Assembly: GCA_963585895.1 (NCBI GenBank)
Contig: OY757947.1
Coordinates: forward strand, 39,580,726-39,644,725
DNA length: 64,000 nucleotides
Source of the DNA: Sepioteuthis lessoniana
Taxonomy: Eukaryota > Mollusca > Cephalopoda > Myopsida > Loliginidae
Direction of reading: 5' to 3'
Made by a program: the position numbers and the translations under genes. Shown here piece by piece: positions 52,788 through 63,944 of this stretch (position 1 is its first letter; each line of letters opens with the position of its first letter). The notes under the pieces were generated by a model. It was not told the DNA's origin. It saw only the letters and a list, made by a program, of their open reading frames with translations, and made no database searches.

Positions 52788-52890
52788 CGAGGAGCATATA
52801 ATAAGTTTCCAGACTTTTTTCGTACGGGCATTTAAAATTGTCGTAGACTCTTGAAAACTCACTACGTTATTGCTATACATCTTCTGCTCA
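52788..52890 (+). mobile_element. Mariner left-end fragment
   Basis: CGAGGAGCATATAATAAGTT and CCAGACTTTTTTCG through CTATACATCTT duplicate the left end of the element at 53126. No internal part. Confidence 0.8.
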
Positions 52891-53040
52891 TAGATGTGTC
52901 ATTGTTGGCTGACTGCAAAGACATTTTTTATATCAGCTCTGTACAGAAAAGATAAAGTCTAGAAAACTTGGCGGGAGCGATGGATTGGATGGTGAGTGAG
53001 AGAGTCAGGGAACTCAATACTGCTTATATCAAATCTTCAG

Positions 53041-53123
53041 AGGTGTAGGTCTCTCTGGTATAACATGCTGGACTGTGGTACTGTAGTTAGTGAGTTCAAA
53101 TACTAGTCATTCACTTTCAGATT
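53041..53123 (+). mobile_element. SINE-B head fragment
   Basis: CTCTCTGGTATAACATGCTG, GTACTGTAGTTAGTGAG, B-box-like GAGTTCAAATACTAG. Confidence 0.55.
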
Positions 53124-53125
53124 TA

Positions 53126-54023
53126 CGTGGGGCATTCAATAAGTTTCCAGACTTTTTTTGTACAGACATTTAAAATTGTCGTTGACTCTTGAAAATTCAG
53201 TATGTTATTGCTATACATCTTATGAGATGACTGACCAATTTTTATGATTTCAGGTTCAAATGAACAGCTACAGCAGCAATTGGAATACACCCTACACCCT
53301 TTTGTCACAGCTGGTAAATTTAAAAAAGGCAATGAGGACATTTTAGAAGAACGATATGCAATAAAATTGTGTTTTAAACTTGGAAAAAATGCCACAGAAA
53401 CGTATGGAATGCTTCAGACTGCTTTTGGAGCATCTTGCATGAATCGAGCATCAGTTTTTGAGTGGCATAAGGGATTCAGGAAGGCAGGGAATTTGTGAGG
53501 TATGATGAGAGGTGTTGGAGGAGTAAAGAAGTCAATACACCAGAGTTGATTGGTCAAAGGGTTAGGGTTAGGGTTACTATGTTGAGGTTTTGAGGGAGTT
53601 CAGGAAGAGATTCCGTCGGAAGAGGCCAGCACTCTTCAAATCGGGTCAGTGGCATTTTCACGAGGACAATGCACCAGTCCACAACTCCATCCTTGTCACA
53701 GACTATTTGACCAAAATGGGCATCAAGACCGTTCCTCAGCCTCCCTATAGACAAGACCTTGCTCCCTGTGACTTTTGCTTATTCCCTAAGCTCACAGGCT
53801 GTCGTTATGAAACAATTGAGGAGATGAAAGAGGCTGTGACGAAGGTCATTGACACGCTCACACAAGGGGACTTCTATGGGACCTTCCAGAAGTTGTTGGA
53901 ACAGTACAACAAGTGCATTGCAGCCAGAGGAGATTACTTCGAAGGGGACTAGAGTTTCATGTGTGTACTATCAATAAAAGTGCCCATACGAAAAAAGTCT
54001 GGATACTTATCGTATTCACCTCG
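53126..54023 (+). mobile_element. Mariner (DD34D) element, internally deleted
   Basis: 898 bp between TA sites. Terminal repeats CGTGGGGCATTCAATAAGTT and the inverse of GGATACTTATCGTATTCACC share AAGT.TCCAGACTTTTTT. The left half encodes the helix-turn-helix region (ERYAIKLCFKLGKNATETYG, ASCMNRASVFEWHKGFRKAG). The right half (53590-53952) encodes the catalytic end. Confidence 0.9.
53590..53952 (+). pseudogene. Mariner transposase, catalytic C-terminus
   Basis: Open for 120 codons: EFRKRFRRKRPALFKSGQWH, FHEDNAPVHNS (Asp 2), PPYRQDLAPCDF (Asp 3, 34 residues later), ending RGDYFEGD. The first catalytic Asp and the middle of the protein are deleted; TTAGGGTTAGGGTTA (53564-53578) lies at the junction. 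Confidence 0.88.
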
Positions 54024-54190
54024 TATCTTTATTGTTAAGCAAGGACCAATTATAATGTGTAGTTTTAGTAGTTTGTGTCGTATTCCCGCGTAGACGTAAA
54101 CGTATCTTTGCTGTGACAATTTGATGGTCAGAAGCCACACCTTCAAAAGAGGAGTATGCTTTACTATTCAAAGCGCTGCTAATCCATTTT

Positions 54191-55010
54191 CTTATTCATG
54201 AGGATGTAATCTATATCAGCTTAAAAGCACGGTACCTATAGCGACACTCAACGTTAGAATTTTAAATTGAATAGGCTAATTACCGGAACTGACTGCGTCT
54301 GCGACTGAGCTTAATATAGACATAGTATCCGTACCAGAACACAAATATCATAGCAAAGTAGACATGAGATATCACGAATCTGGCAATAGATGGTCATTTA
54401 TCTCAGCATCTGCTAGGAAAAACTCTGTCAATGCCATCATAGGGGTTATAGGAATGCTTCTCCGTCCCCGAGCCCAAAAATCACTTAATACAAACCAGAA
54501 TGATGGTATCTACGTTTAGCAGCAACCCCAGGACAACGATCATTTCTTGTTACAGTCCTACAAATGCAAAAGATGAAATGGACCTCGTCACCTTAAATAA
54601 CGATCTATCCTTCCTTGTTCGTAGCATCCCCAAACACAAAGTTCTAATCATCAGTGGAGACATGAATGCTTAAATCCGTAAAAACGAAAACAAATTCAGG
54701 CAACATAACACGTCGAACACAAATGGGGAACACTTAACCGATTTCTAACTTATAAATACTAAATTCCAGAAAAGGAAGGGAAAACTAACGCAAATAATGC
54801 AAAAGCGCAGATATATTACATCCTTACGAATAAGAAATTGTTTAATAGCATTTTGAATTGAGAAGCATAATCCTATTTTGAAGGTGTGGCTTCCGACCAC
54901 CGAATGATCACTGTAAAGATATGTCTGAGTCTACGGAGGAATACGACACAAACAGCAAAAACCACACACTATGATTGGTCCTTGCTTAACCATAACGACA
55001 GCGATAAATA
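54191..55010 (+). mobile_element. RTE-like LINE, endonuclease domain
   Basis: Apurinic-type endonuclease part: HKYHSKVDMRYHESGNRW, TIISCYSPTNAKDEMD, FLVRSIPKHKVLIISGDMNA and ASDHRMITVKICLSLRR, the last two being the GD(M/F)NA and SDH catalytic motifs. Broken by frameshifts. Followed by a mariner-type insertion, then continues at 55954. Confidence 0.85.
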
Positions 55011-55012
55011 TA

Positions 55013-55951
55013 CAGGGTGGAACGATAAAATTGTCGTCCTAAAGAAAACAACACTACAGCTTCATTTTAAAACTTTTATTGAAAAAATCAATTCACATAA
55101 CTTGATTATGTAGTAGAGCTGACATCTATTCAATGTAGCCGCCTTCAGCCTCAATCACCGCCTCGATACGGATCCGGAACTGGGAGCATGCCTTTTCCAC
55201 AAGCGCCTGCGGGAGCTCGGCGAATACTCGGCGGATGGCGGCGATCAGGTTGGCTTTGGTGTCGTGGGAGGTCATGTTGGTGATGTTCTCGACGTATGAC
55301 CAAACGAAGTAGTCCAGCGGGTTCAGGTCGGGAGAGGAGGCAAGCCAGTGAGAGAAGGGTACAAAGTCGTAGCACTCCTTCTGAAGCCAAGCCTGGGTCT
55401 CTTTGAACTTGTGGGCCGTCGCCGACTTTTGCTGCCACACCCAGGGTCTACCACCGGCCACGTGATTACATCAGGGGATCACCACACTCTTCAGCACATC
55501 TAGGTACACTTTGATGTCGACTTTCAAGCCGACTTCGAAGATGTGAGGTGGCATGATGTTGCCCTTACTTGAAACCACACCAAAGACCATAATCGTAGCC
55601 GGAAACTTTGTTTTCATCACCCTGGGCACGTCCCTGTTATTCGTGGCAATCTAGATTTGCATTTTGAGGTTGCTGGTAATGATCCTGTTATCATAACTTG
55701 GATCGGTAGAGAGCATGAGTTGAACAGCGGCGCATCTCCGATCTCGCTCGTTGAACATTGTATCACTTTCAGACATGATAGAAGGCTCCTATCGCTCTTG
55801 GGATTTGTACACAACTGGCCAACTAGTAGATGGTCTGCGACAAAAAAAAAAAGAAAAAAAAAAAGAAAAAAAAAAAGAAAACCGGTTTTCATTAAATGGA
55901 AATGGAATCATGTCGTCTTTTCTAGGGCGACAATTTTATCGTTCCACCCTG
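55013..55951 (-). mobile_element. Tc1/mariner DD37D-type element inside LINE
   Basis: 939 bp with inverted ends CAGGGTGGAACGATAAAATT (about 29 bp, a few mismatches) and TA duplication at 55011-55012 and 55952-55953. The N-terminal coding part is missing, and an A-rich (AAAAAG)n run lies at 55838-55880. Confidence 0.9.
55126..55461 (-). pseudogene. DD37D-type transposase C-terminus
   Basis: 111 codons open: WVWQQKSATAHKFKETQAWL, SSPDLNPLDYFVW, NLIAAIRRVFAELP, IEAVIEAEGGYIE. The final Asp (NPLD) is present. At the second catalytic position the expected Asp of QQDSAPAH is Lys (QQKSATAH), spaced 37 residues from the last Asp. Catalytically dead as read. Confidence 0.85.
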
Positions 55952-55953
55952 TA

Positions 55954-56578
55954 TGATAACGCTAAGAAACAAGTTTGATGTTCTTCAAGAGATATTCGAA
56001 ACATTGACTTCGAATGACGAATACGAGAATTTCATCAATGCCCATGTTGAAGCAGTTGCAGAATGCATACCAACCAAACTATGAGCCAAACAGAGTTCCC
56101 TGGGAAATATTAGCAGTTTAGAGAAAACGTGAAAACAGCATCCCTATGCATTAAAAGGAATCCAATTAATGCCTATGTGCAGAAAAAAAACTTAAGACAC
56201 AAAATGAACTAATTAACTCATACCAAAAAGAACAAATAGAATATAGTCAAGGCCAGATCCATGGAATTAGAAATTCCGTAGAAGATAGACAATCTCGCAG
56301 AGTGTGGCAGGCAGTTAATGAAGTAAATAAAAGGAAGAGTACCTTCAGAGCTAAACTAGAAAGTGCCAGTCAAGAAGAACGAATTCACATGTAGAAAGAA
56401 CATTTCAAGAATCTGCTAGGAAAATCCCCAAAAGTTACAAATAAATCTATCACAAAAATTATTAATAATCAACAAGACATCAAACTAGGACTGTTTACTC
56501 AAGAACTCGTCGAAGTACTAAGAATAATTAAAAACAGGAATGCTGCCGGACTTGATGAAATGCCACCAAAAGTATGGA
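55954..56578 (+). mobile_element. RTE-like LINE, EN-RT linker
   Basis: Continues the LINE after the insertion: KKQ-FDVLQEIFETL-like, then GIRNSVEDRQSRRVWQAVNE, KSTFRAKLESASQEERIHM, HFKNLLGKSPKVTNKS, RIIKNRNAAGLDEMPPKVWN. Stops and shifts present. A D element begins at 56579. Confidence 0.85.
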
Positions 56579-56816
56579 ACAGTTCTAATTCAAGCAATTC
56601 AGTTTAGCATAAGTATGCAGTTAGTTCGATTTAACCCATAGATAGGGCCCTATCAGGTGCTACCATTCCGGGCCAGATTGAACGTGGGAGCAATAGTTCT
56701 GAAGGGGTGCTCTGCATTCTCCAAAGTTCCAACATAACTGGAACCCCACCATCAGATTGTTTAGTGTCATAAACAGGACACTCGTTGGAGAGTCTTACTC
56801 CTCTGCAGAGAAGCAC
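56579..56816 (-). repeat. D element inserted at the LINE break
   Basis: TTCAAGCAATTCAGTTTAGC, AACCCATAGATAGGGCCC to CTCTGCAGAGAAGCA. Lies between LINE segments that are not contiguous in the protein. Confidence 0.8.
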
Positions 56817-56825
56817 AGACAGCTT

Positions 56826-57380
56826 ACATCCCCATGAATAAGAAATGCGACTAATGAAGGAATGGACTGCTATCGATAGGTTGTCGATCATGTGGAAGTC
56901 AAACCAATCCGAGAAAATAAAACGCAATTTTTTCCAAGCAGCGGTTGTGTCGATTCTACTATATGGATGCACCACATAGACGCTGACAAAGCGTATAGAG
57001 AAAAAAGCTAGAGGGGAATTGCACAAGAATGCTACGAGTTATATTGAACAAATCCTAGAAGCAACATCTCACAAAGCAGCAGCTGTACGGCCACATACCT
57101 CCCATCTCTAAAACCATTCAAATAAGATGGATAGGACATGCAGGACACTGCTGGATAAGTAAGAACGAACTTATAAGTGACGTTCTCCAATGTACCCATT
57201 CACACGTACTTGCAGGTTTCGGACAACCAGCTAGAACTTATGTACAACAGCTCTGTACGGACACAAGGCATAGTCTAGAGGACCTACTGGAAGCGATGAA
57301 TGATAGAGACGAATGGCAAGAGAGAGAGGGAGAGAGAGTCAGGAAATCCGTGCTAGCAGATATGACGATGAAACTATAAA
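56826..57380 (+). mobile_element. RTE-like LINE, 3' part
   Basis: EWTAIDRLSIMWKSNQSEKI, FFQAAVVSILLYGCTT to the C-terminus, ending ATATGACGATGAAACT. The RT catalytic core between VWN and this segment is absent. Confidence 0.88.
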
Positions 57381-57395
57381 TAACAGTCTAGGATC

Positions 57396-57620
57396 AATCT
57401 TAGGTTTGTTTAATGGCATATCAACCTCCATGGGTTAATTAATGCCAAATCCATCTCTGTAGAAACAGAGTAGTCCTACTATCTAACCCATTACCGATTG
57501 TCTTCATACCTTTCCCAAGGGATTTAGTCCGAACGTGAACGCCATAGCTCGACTAGAGTTCGAACTCGCTTACTACGATGTCGCAGTCCAGAACGTTAGC
57601 TACTACGACTCGAGGACTTC
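57396..57620 (-). mobile_element. SINE-B
   Basis: TTTAATGGCATATCAACCTC, central domain reversed, B box GAGTTCGAACTC, head end TTAGCTACTACGACTCGAGG. Confidence 0.85.
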
Positions 57621-57790
57621 TCCGAAATAATCTTTGTTCATTTCTGTTTTTAAATTTGGTGAATTGATATCATTTTTGCCTTACAAAAATAAATGAAATA
57701 TAACCTCACAACAGAGAGTGACAAAAATAATAAAAAGAGTAAAATATAACAGTTACAAGGAAAGATTGGAGAAATTATTAACTACTTTAC

Positions 57791-58080
57791 TAGAATGCTG
57801 CGAGCAATATTGAACAAGTCCTGGAGGCAGCACCCACAAAACAGTAGCTGTACGGCCACCTACCACCCATCACGAAAACTATCCAAGTTAGACGAACCAG
57901 ACATGCAAGACAGTGCAGGAGAAGTAAGGACGAACTCACAAGTGATGTACTCTTGTGGACCCCTTCACATGGACTAGCAAAGGTAAGAACCTATATACAA
58001 CAGGATACAGTGCCGATACAGGATATAGCTTTGAAGACCTCCCCGGAGCGATGGACGATAGTGCCGACAATGCGACATGA
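57791..58080 (+). mobile_element. RTE-like LINE 3' fragment
   Basis: RMLRAILNKSWRQHP start, LCRYRI.-type decayed C-terminus, end GACAATGCGACATGA. Several small indels. Confidence 0.85.
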
Positions 58081-58179
58081 TTATTTACTCATTAAGATGA
58101 ATGACGGGTGATTTAATTGAAAATTTCAAAATAATACGTAGAATTTCTGATTAAGGGAGATATGTTTTAGTATTTCTGG

Positions 58180-58422
58180 TTTGATTTGGTTTCTTTGTTT
58201 AATGGCATGTCAACCTTTGTAGGTTATTTAATGCCAAAGCTGTTCTCCTAATAGAACAATAGTGGGGGTATTTAACCCGTAGCTGGGAGGATAAGGGGGT
58301 TTATACCTTTCCCAAGGGTATTTGCCCGAAAGTGAACGTAATAGCGCAACTGGAGTACGAACTCGCGTACTACGATTCCGCAGTCCATCGCTTTAACCAT
58401 TACACCACGAGGACACCCTCTT
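58180..58422 (-). mobile_element. SINE-B, full length
   Basis: TTTAATGGCATGTCAACC to ACCATTACACCACGAGGACA; close to the reference copy. Confidence 0.9.
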
Positions 58423-58611
58423 TAGTATTTCTCTTCGAAATGGAAATTTACTGTCAAAACATTTCAAAAACTAAGTAAACTAACCAATTGGATTTCTTTG
58501 CAAATAGAGAAATTTATTTTTGGAAGAAATTTCCCAATTAGAACCCCCCGAACAATAGTGTATTAAACAAAAAAAAAAAAAAAAAAAAGAAGCACCCCCT
58601 GACATATAAAC

Positions 58612-58850
58612 AGAATTTGGTTTCTTTGTTTAATGGCATATTAACCTTTGTAGGTTATCTAATGCCAAAGCCATTCTCCTAGAAGAACAGTAGTGGTACT
58701 ATTTAACCCATAGCTGGGAGGATAAGGGGGTTCATACCTTTCCCAAGGGTATTTGCCCGAAAGTGAACGTAATAGCGCGACTGGAATACGAACTCGCTAA
58801 CTACGATTCCACAGTCCATCGATTTAACCATTACACCACGAGGACACCCC
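58612..58850 (-). mobile_element. SINE-B, full length
   Basis: TTTAATGGCATATTAACC to ACCATTACACCACGAGGACA; more than 90% like the copy 430 bp upstream. Confidence 0.9.
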
Positions 58851-59054
58851 CACAGCATTTGACCAGTATATAGATATTGTATTAATCTTGTAATCTTCTT
58901 TGAAAATAATTTTTTAAAGGTTGATATGCGAAGATAGTAAAAAGGAAAGATGCCTAAGGAGGCCCACGGAGCATAACAAAATTTTGAATGGAAAAAATTT
59001 TGAAGATTTGGCTTTTGTGGAGTCAGTCGTCAACTTTTGTAGGGAAATACATGT

Positions 59055-59104
59055 GTGGACACAGGGTGCAGTCTAGAGGACCTGTCAGGAGCGACAGACT
59101 ATTG
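59055..59104 (+). mobile_element. RTE-like LINE scrap
   Basis: GACACAGGGTGCAGTCTAGAGG and TGTCAGGAGCGACAG match the TGCSLEDL.EA part of the LINE C-terminus (positions 59059-59100). Confidence 0.65.
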
Positions 59105-59954
59105 GGACGGATGTCGAGAGGGAGAAAGAGGGAGAAAGAAAGAGAGAGAGAAACAGAGAGGGAGAGAAAGAGAGAGAGGGAGAGGGAGAGAAAGAGAGAG
59201 GTATAGAGATAGATAGGTAGAGAGAGAGAGAGAAAGAGAGAGAAAGAGAGAGAGATAGAGAGAAAGAGAGAAAGAGAGAGAGAAAGAGAGAGAAAGAGAG
59301 AGGGATAGAGAGAAAGAAAGAGAAAGAGGGAGGGAGAGAAAGAGAGAGAGGGAGAGTGAGAGAGAAAGAGAGAGATATAGAGATAGAGATAGATAGGTAG
59401 AGAGAAAGAGAGAGAAAGAGAGAGAGAAAGAGAGAAAGAGAGATAGAGAGAAAGAGAGAGAGGGAGAGAGAGAAAGAGAGAGAGAAAGAGAGAGATAGAG
59501 AGAAAGAAAGAGAAAGAGAGAGGGAGAGAAAGCGAGAGAGAGGGAGGGAGAGTGAGAGAGAAAGAGAGAGATATAGAGATAGAGATAGATAGATAGAGAG
59601 AGAGAGAGAGGGAGAGAGAGAGAAAGAGAGAGATAGAGAGAAAGAGAGAGAGAAAGAGAGATAGAGAGAGAAAGAGAGAGAGAGAAAGAGAGAGATAGAG
59701 AGAAAGAAAGAGAGGGAGAGAAAGAGAGAGATAGAGAGAAAGAGAGATAGAGAGAAAGAGAGAGAAAGAGAGAGGGATAGAGTGATAGAGAGAGAGAGAG
59801 GGAGAGAGTGAGAGAAAGAGAGATAGAGAGAAAGAGAGAGAGATAGAGAGAAATAGAGATAGAGAGAAAGAGAGAGAAAGAGAGAGGGATAGAGTGAAAG
59901 AAAGAGAAAGAGAGAGGAAGACAAAGAGAGAGAGAGAGAGAGAGGGAGAGAGAA

Positions 59955-60013
<59 letters not shown>
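59105..60013. repeat. 0.9-kb (GA)n-based array
   Basis: Purine-only over about 840 bp, with (GATA) islands, a TA run at 59958-59988 and local higher-order repetition (GATAGATAGGTAGAGAGA-type phrase three times). The two long Ser/Leu/Phe frames on the minus strand are artefacts. Confidence 0.97.
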
Positions 60014-60299
60014 ATCAGGTATTCTGTGTAATCTGCACCACTCGATAATCATTCTAAGATGGATATTGAAAGAGATTCAGTATATCTGATTGAATAAATT
60101 CTGCCTCTAATACCAAAGGTCAAACAGACAGCTAGTCGCTAGAACAAACTTAAATGAAATATGGTTTTTGCCCATTTTTATTTCTCAAATACTTCAGTCT
60201 TTTCCAATAGAAGTCAATAAGTGAGGCCAGAGAAATGGATTTGAGGAAGTTTTACAATTAAAAAATAAATAATAAATAAAATAAAAATCTCTTAATCTG

Positions 60300-60850
60300 A
60301 AGGTAATTAATAATATGGCGACCATTTTTCACTAACTGTTATTAAATAGCAAAACGAAAGAATTTTACGCAAGAAAAAATACCAATGAATTCAAAATAAA
60401 ATCAAAAAATAAATAAATAAAAATCTTTGAAATATTTTAAGATATTCTTTTTAATTAATTAAATAAAATTACATATCGCGCACACAGATTTGTTGGAAAC
60501 ATGGCGTCCACATTTCGTCACGTGCCAGCAAAGCCGCTTATCGATTGGACAAGAACGGTGAGCAGATGCCGAACGCCATTTAATACACCCATCGCAATTG
60601 CCAAGTAACTCGACCTTCAGTGGACTAGAAAATGGAACGGTAAATTATTATGTTAGATCAGTCCCTGGAGATTTCGATACACGTAGCGGCCGACATCTCG
60701 CATTTCGGGAAGTCTCGTTGAAACGCAAATACGGGAACACATGGGAACCAGTTGTCGTCTGCCTTGGAAATAATTGGGAAGAAAAGTAGGAGGTTCGGGA
60801 CGTAATCGAGGCTCATCTGGTATAAACGTTATTTCTTTAATTATCTGGCA
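60300..60850 (+). promoter_or_regulatory. Single-copy island with promoter-like motifs
   Basis: YY1-type motifs AATATGGCGACC (60312) and AACATGGCGTCC (60498), an E box CACGTG (60520), a reversed CCAAT box ATTGG (60544) and several CpGs in a sequence with no repeat family. The ATG of the second YY1 motif opens a short frame (60501-60608, MASTFRHVPAKPLIDWTR..) with a good splice-donor match ACG|GTGAGC at 60558. It could be the first exon and promoter of a host gene; unproven. Confidence 0.35.
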
Positions 60851-60986
60851 TTCGCGTTGACTTTGGGAAATTTGAAATTTATAACAGTCGGAAGGAGAGA
60901 TTTCAAAATTAGACGCTGAGCTAACTTTATCAGAATTGAGATCACTCAATTTTTCGAAGACTTGATATGATGTTCCAAGTTAATTA

Positions 60987-60989
<3 letters not shown>

Positions 60990-61059
<70 letters not shown>
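60990..61059. repeat. (TA)n, 35 units
   Basis: Longest AT dinucleotide run in the window. Confidence 0.97.
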
Positions 61060-61060
<1 letters not shown>

Positions 61061-61414
61061 CTGATACTAAGTTTCTAACATTTTAAACTATCTTTTAGTG
61101 ATTTTGGCGGCATATCAACGTTTTTTGGGTTGTTTTATTGCTAGATGTTAGGGAATCACGTACATATGTACATTTTTTTTTTTGCATAGTTCTTTTTTTT
61201 AGTTCAGTGTGATTTAAGATATTCCTATCATATAATAATAATTACTGCATTTGACGACATATAAGGCGCATTTTTTAAACTAAAAATTTATTTTAAAATT
61301 CTCCTGCGTCTTATATGCCATATGTAGGTTTAAAATTCGCGATAGTTGGACAAAATTAGCTACCTGGCAACTCTATTAGCTTTGATTATAGAGTAACTTC
61401 CATATACCTATTGT

Positions 61415-62220
61415 CATTTTGCCCAGTCGGCTAGGGCAGCAGAATACACCGACTACACCTCTGCAGAGGGGTAAGACCCCCCTAACGAGTGACCTGGATA
61501 TGACACTAAACAATCTGATGGTGAAGTTCCAGCAATGCTGGAGATTTGGGGAATGCGGAGTACCCCTTTATTGCCATTGCTCCCAGGTCCACTCTGGCCC
61601 GGAGTAGTAGCACCTGATAGGGCCCTATCTATGGGTTAAATAGAACTAACAGCATACTTATGCTCAACTGAAATGTTTGAATAAGCTGAATAGCTTGAAA
61701 TAGAAATATTCTTGACAATTAAACCGTACTTACATTAAAACTGCGTGCTTATGCTTAACTGAATTATTTGAAATAGAACTGTTTTTTGACATTGAAACTG
61801 TATTTACACAATACTGAATTGTTTAACGTAGAACATTTTTGACATTTAACTGAGTGTAAACAAAATCTGTACTTATACTAAAGTGAATTAACTGAATTAG
61901 AACTGCTTGACTAAACTGAATAGCTTGAAATATAAATGTTTTTCACAATCAAACTGTACTTACATTTAAACTGCGTGCTTATGCTAAACTGAATTATTTG
62001 AAATTGAACTGTTTTTGACTATAAAACTGTACTTAACGCTAAACTGAAGTATAATATATAACTGCTTGAATAGTTTGAAATAGAAGTGTTTTTGACAATT
62101 AAACTGTGTACTGATGCTAAACTGAATTGTTTTAAATGGAACAGATTATTTGTATAAAAATGGATTTGGCGTTAAATAATCTACAAAGGTTGATATGCCA
62201 TAAAACCCAACAAACCGACA
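61415..62220 (+). repeat. D element, long form
   Basis: GCCCAGTCGGCTAGGGCAGC start block, about six subrepeats, tail GGATTTGGCGTTAAATAATC to CCATAAAACCCAAC. Confidence 0.82.
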
Positions 62221-62265
62221 ACAACCAACCTAAACACGAGTATATACGGTATCTCTTTGAATGTA

Positions 62266-62823
62266 CGAGGGTCGTTCAATAAATAATAAGAATTTTTTTT
62301 ACGAAAAGTTAAAAAAGTTTTTTTCTCTTCAGAATGTTTTTCCATCAATCTGAGTTCTGCATTGTTTTGAATCTGTTTAAAGCATATATTATTTTAATCT
62401 CTCAAAAATATTTCTTTTGAGACTATTCAAAATTGCGGCTAAAAGGTTCAAACAGAGGTCTGTCATAAAATTTTTGGTGGCTGAGAAGTACAAACCATGT
62501 GCAATTTACAGAAGAGTGTGTGATATGTATGGAGAAGCATGCTTTTGTAAAAAAAAAATGTTCAGAAATGGGCTAAACTCGAGTTTGCATGACGAACCTG
62601 AGTCTAAAAGACAAATCCATTGAGTGGAAACACACTGACTCTGGTAAAAAAAAAAAAAAAATTCGTAGAACAGCTGTCAGTAAAGAAGGTCATGCTGACA
62701 GTCTTCTGGGAGATGAAAGGACTCACCAGTTTTGATTTCTTTGAAAACAGGTGCAACAGTAAACAGTACTTCTTATTACCAATTCCTTTGGTAAATTTCA
62801 CCTTAATTATTGAATGACCCTCG
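62266..62823 (+). mobile_element. Mariner derivative, internally deleted
   Basis: 558 bp with TA on both sides and inverted ends CGAGGGTCGTTCAATAAAT / ATTATTGAATGACCCTCG. Encodes the N-terminal mariner segment RSVIKFLVAEKYKPCAIYRR, VCDMYGEACF and then WSGNTLTLVKKK-like residues in shifted frames. No catalytic domain. A second mariner lineage, different from 53126-54023. Confidence 0.88.
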
Positions 62824-62857
62824 TATGTGTGTATCGACTGGTAAAAAAAAGTAAAGA

Positions 62858-63078
62858 TGGCAACCGTAGTCGAGGGCGATCTGAAGACTCCCTTTTCAAT
62901 AGCTACTAGGGGAGGACACTACTCCTTTACCCTTGATACGTATCTTATAATGCTGAGTGTGAAGCAAAGAGGTATCAAGTACCATTTTAAAAGTCTTTGG
63001 TATGACCCGACCTGGGATTGAACTCCGATCACTCGGACCACTAGCACGAACATTGTACCCACTAAGCCAATAAGCCGG
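62858..63078 (-). mobile_element. SINE-C, stem region deleted
   Basis: GTAGTCGAGGGCGATCTGAA to CACTAAGCCAATAAGCCGG; lacks the CTACACC stem. Confidence 0.85.
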
Positions 63079-63093
63079 TAATGAATAAGTTGT

Positions 63094-63422
63094 TGTCGAC
63101 CTTAGTCGAGGGTGACCTGAAGGCTCTTTTTTCAATAGCTACTACACCGAGGTGTAGGGGAAGGCGGTACTACTTCCCCTGAATTGCTCCACTTTACCCT
63201 TGATATGTACCTTATAATGCAAGAACATATCAAGTATGTCATAGAACCCCGGTTTCCCGGATCATTGGCAAACACTCTACCTAATGGGTCAATGGGGCAG
63301 AGTGTTAAGCTAGGAGGTATCAAGTACCATTTTTTGAGTTTTTGGTATGATCCGACCTGGGATTGAAGCTCGATCTCCCGGACCACTGACGAACACTCTA
63401 CCCGTTAAACCAATGAGCCGAC
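63094..63422 (-). mobile_element. SINE-C with a second head inserted
   Basis: TTAGTCGAGGGTGACCTGAA to AACCAATGAGCCG. About 70 bp of a second SINE-C head (GGTTTCCCGGATCATTGGC to GTCAATGGGGCA) sits between body and head. Confidence 0.8.
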
Positions 63423-63540
63423 CACTGGTACATGAGCAATAATATTCAAGTTTTTTTTAATTCCATCTTCAGAACTAGGATCTGCCCTCTGTTCCCTAAA
63501 TTTCCTGACTATAAACGATCGGGTTATATTTTACTTTGTG

Positions 63541-63592
63541 AAGAACCTAGTCTGCCCTACTATTTACCCATAGATGGAGGGAGAATAATATT
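63541..63592 (-). mobile_element. SINE-A scrap
   Basis: GAAGAACCTAGTCTGCCC to GGAGGGAGAATAAT. Confidence 0.7.
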
Positions 63593-63628
63593 TGGTTAAT
63601 GGCTAATCAACTTCGGGTTGATCCTATT

Positions 63629-63928
63629 TACCCAACCCCTCCGCTCGTGCAGGATATGACACAAGGTCAATTTTTAAGCGGAGTTTAACAGGTTTGAATT
63701 CAGAGTTTTCCTTCTCATAGATTAGTTGCCTCACCAAGGCTGAAGAACCTAGTCTGCCCTAATATTTACCCATAGCTGGAGGGAGAATAATTGGATTCAT
63801 ACCTTTCCCAAGGGTATTAGTGCTATGTGAAATGTAATTAGTGTCGCCCAGGATTTGAACTCGTGTCGCCGTGTCCATTTCCTACGTCGATAACTATTAC
63901 ACCACGACGATAACCATTACGGGCACCT
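63629..63928 (-). mobile_element. SINE-A, full length with duplicated head end
   Basis: TTACCCAACCCCTCCGCTCG to TTACGGGCACCTCC. The ACGATAACCATTAC part of the A box is repeated twice, a local duplication in the head. Confidence 0.88.
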
Positions 63929-63944
63929 CCACAAAACTTCGGGT

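Noticed and set aside
53562-53580. Internal telomere or chromosome-fusion scar
   Set aside because: Only about three TTAGGG units, lying precisely inside a transposase frame.
55657-55956. 99-codon frame with a Lys-rich run
   Set aside because: Runs antisense through the DD37D-type element and its A-rich stretch.
59085-60052. Two long minus-strand frames (279 and 317 codons) rich in Ser, Leu and Phe
   Set aside because: They are translations of the (GA)n array; no codon bias or domain.
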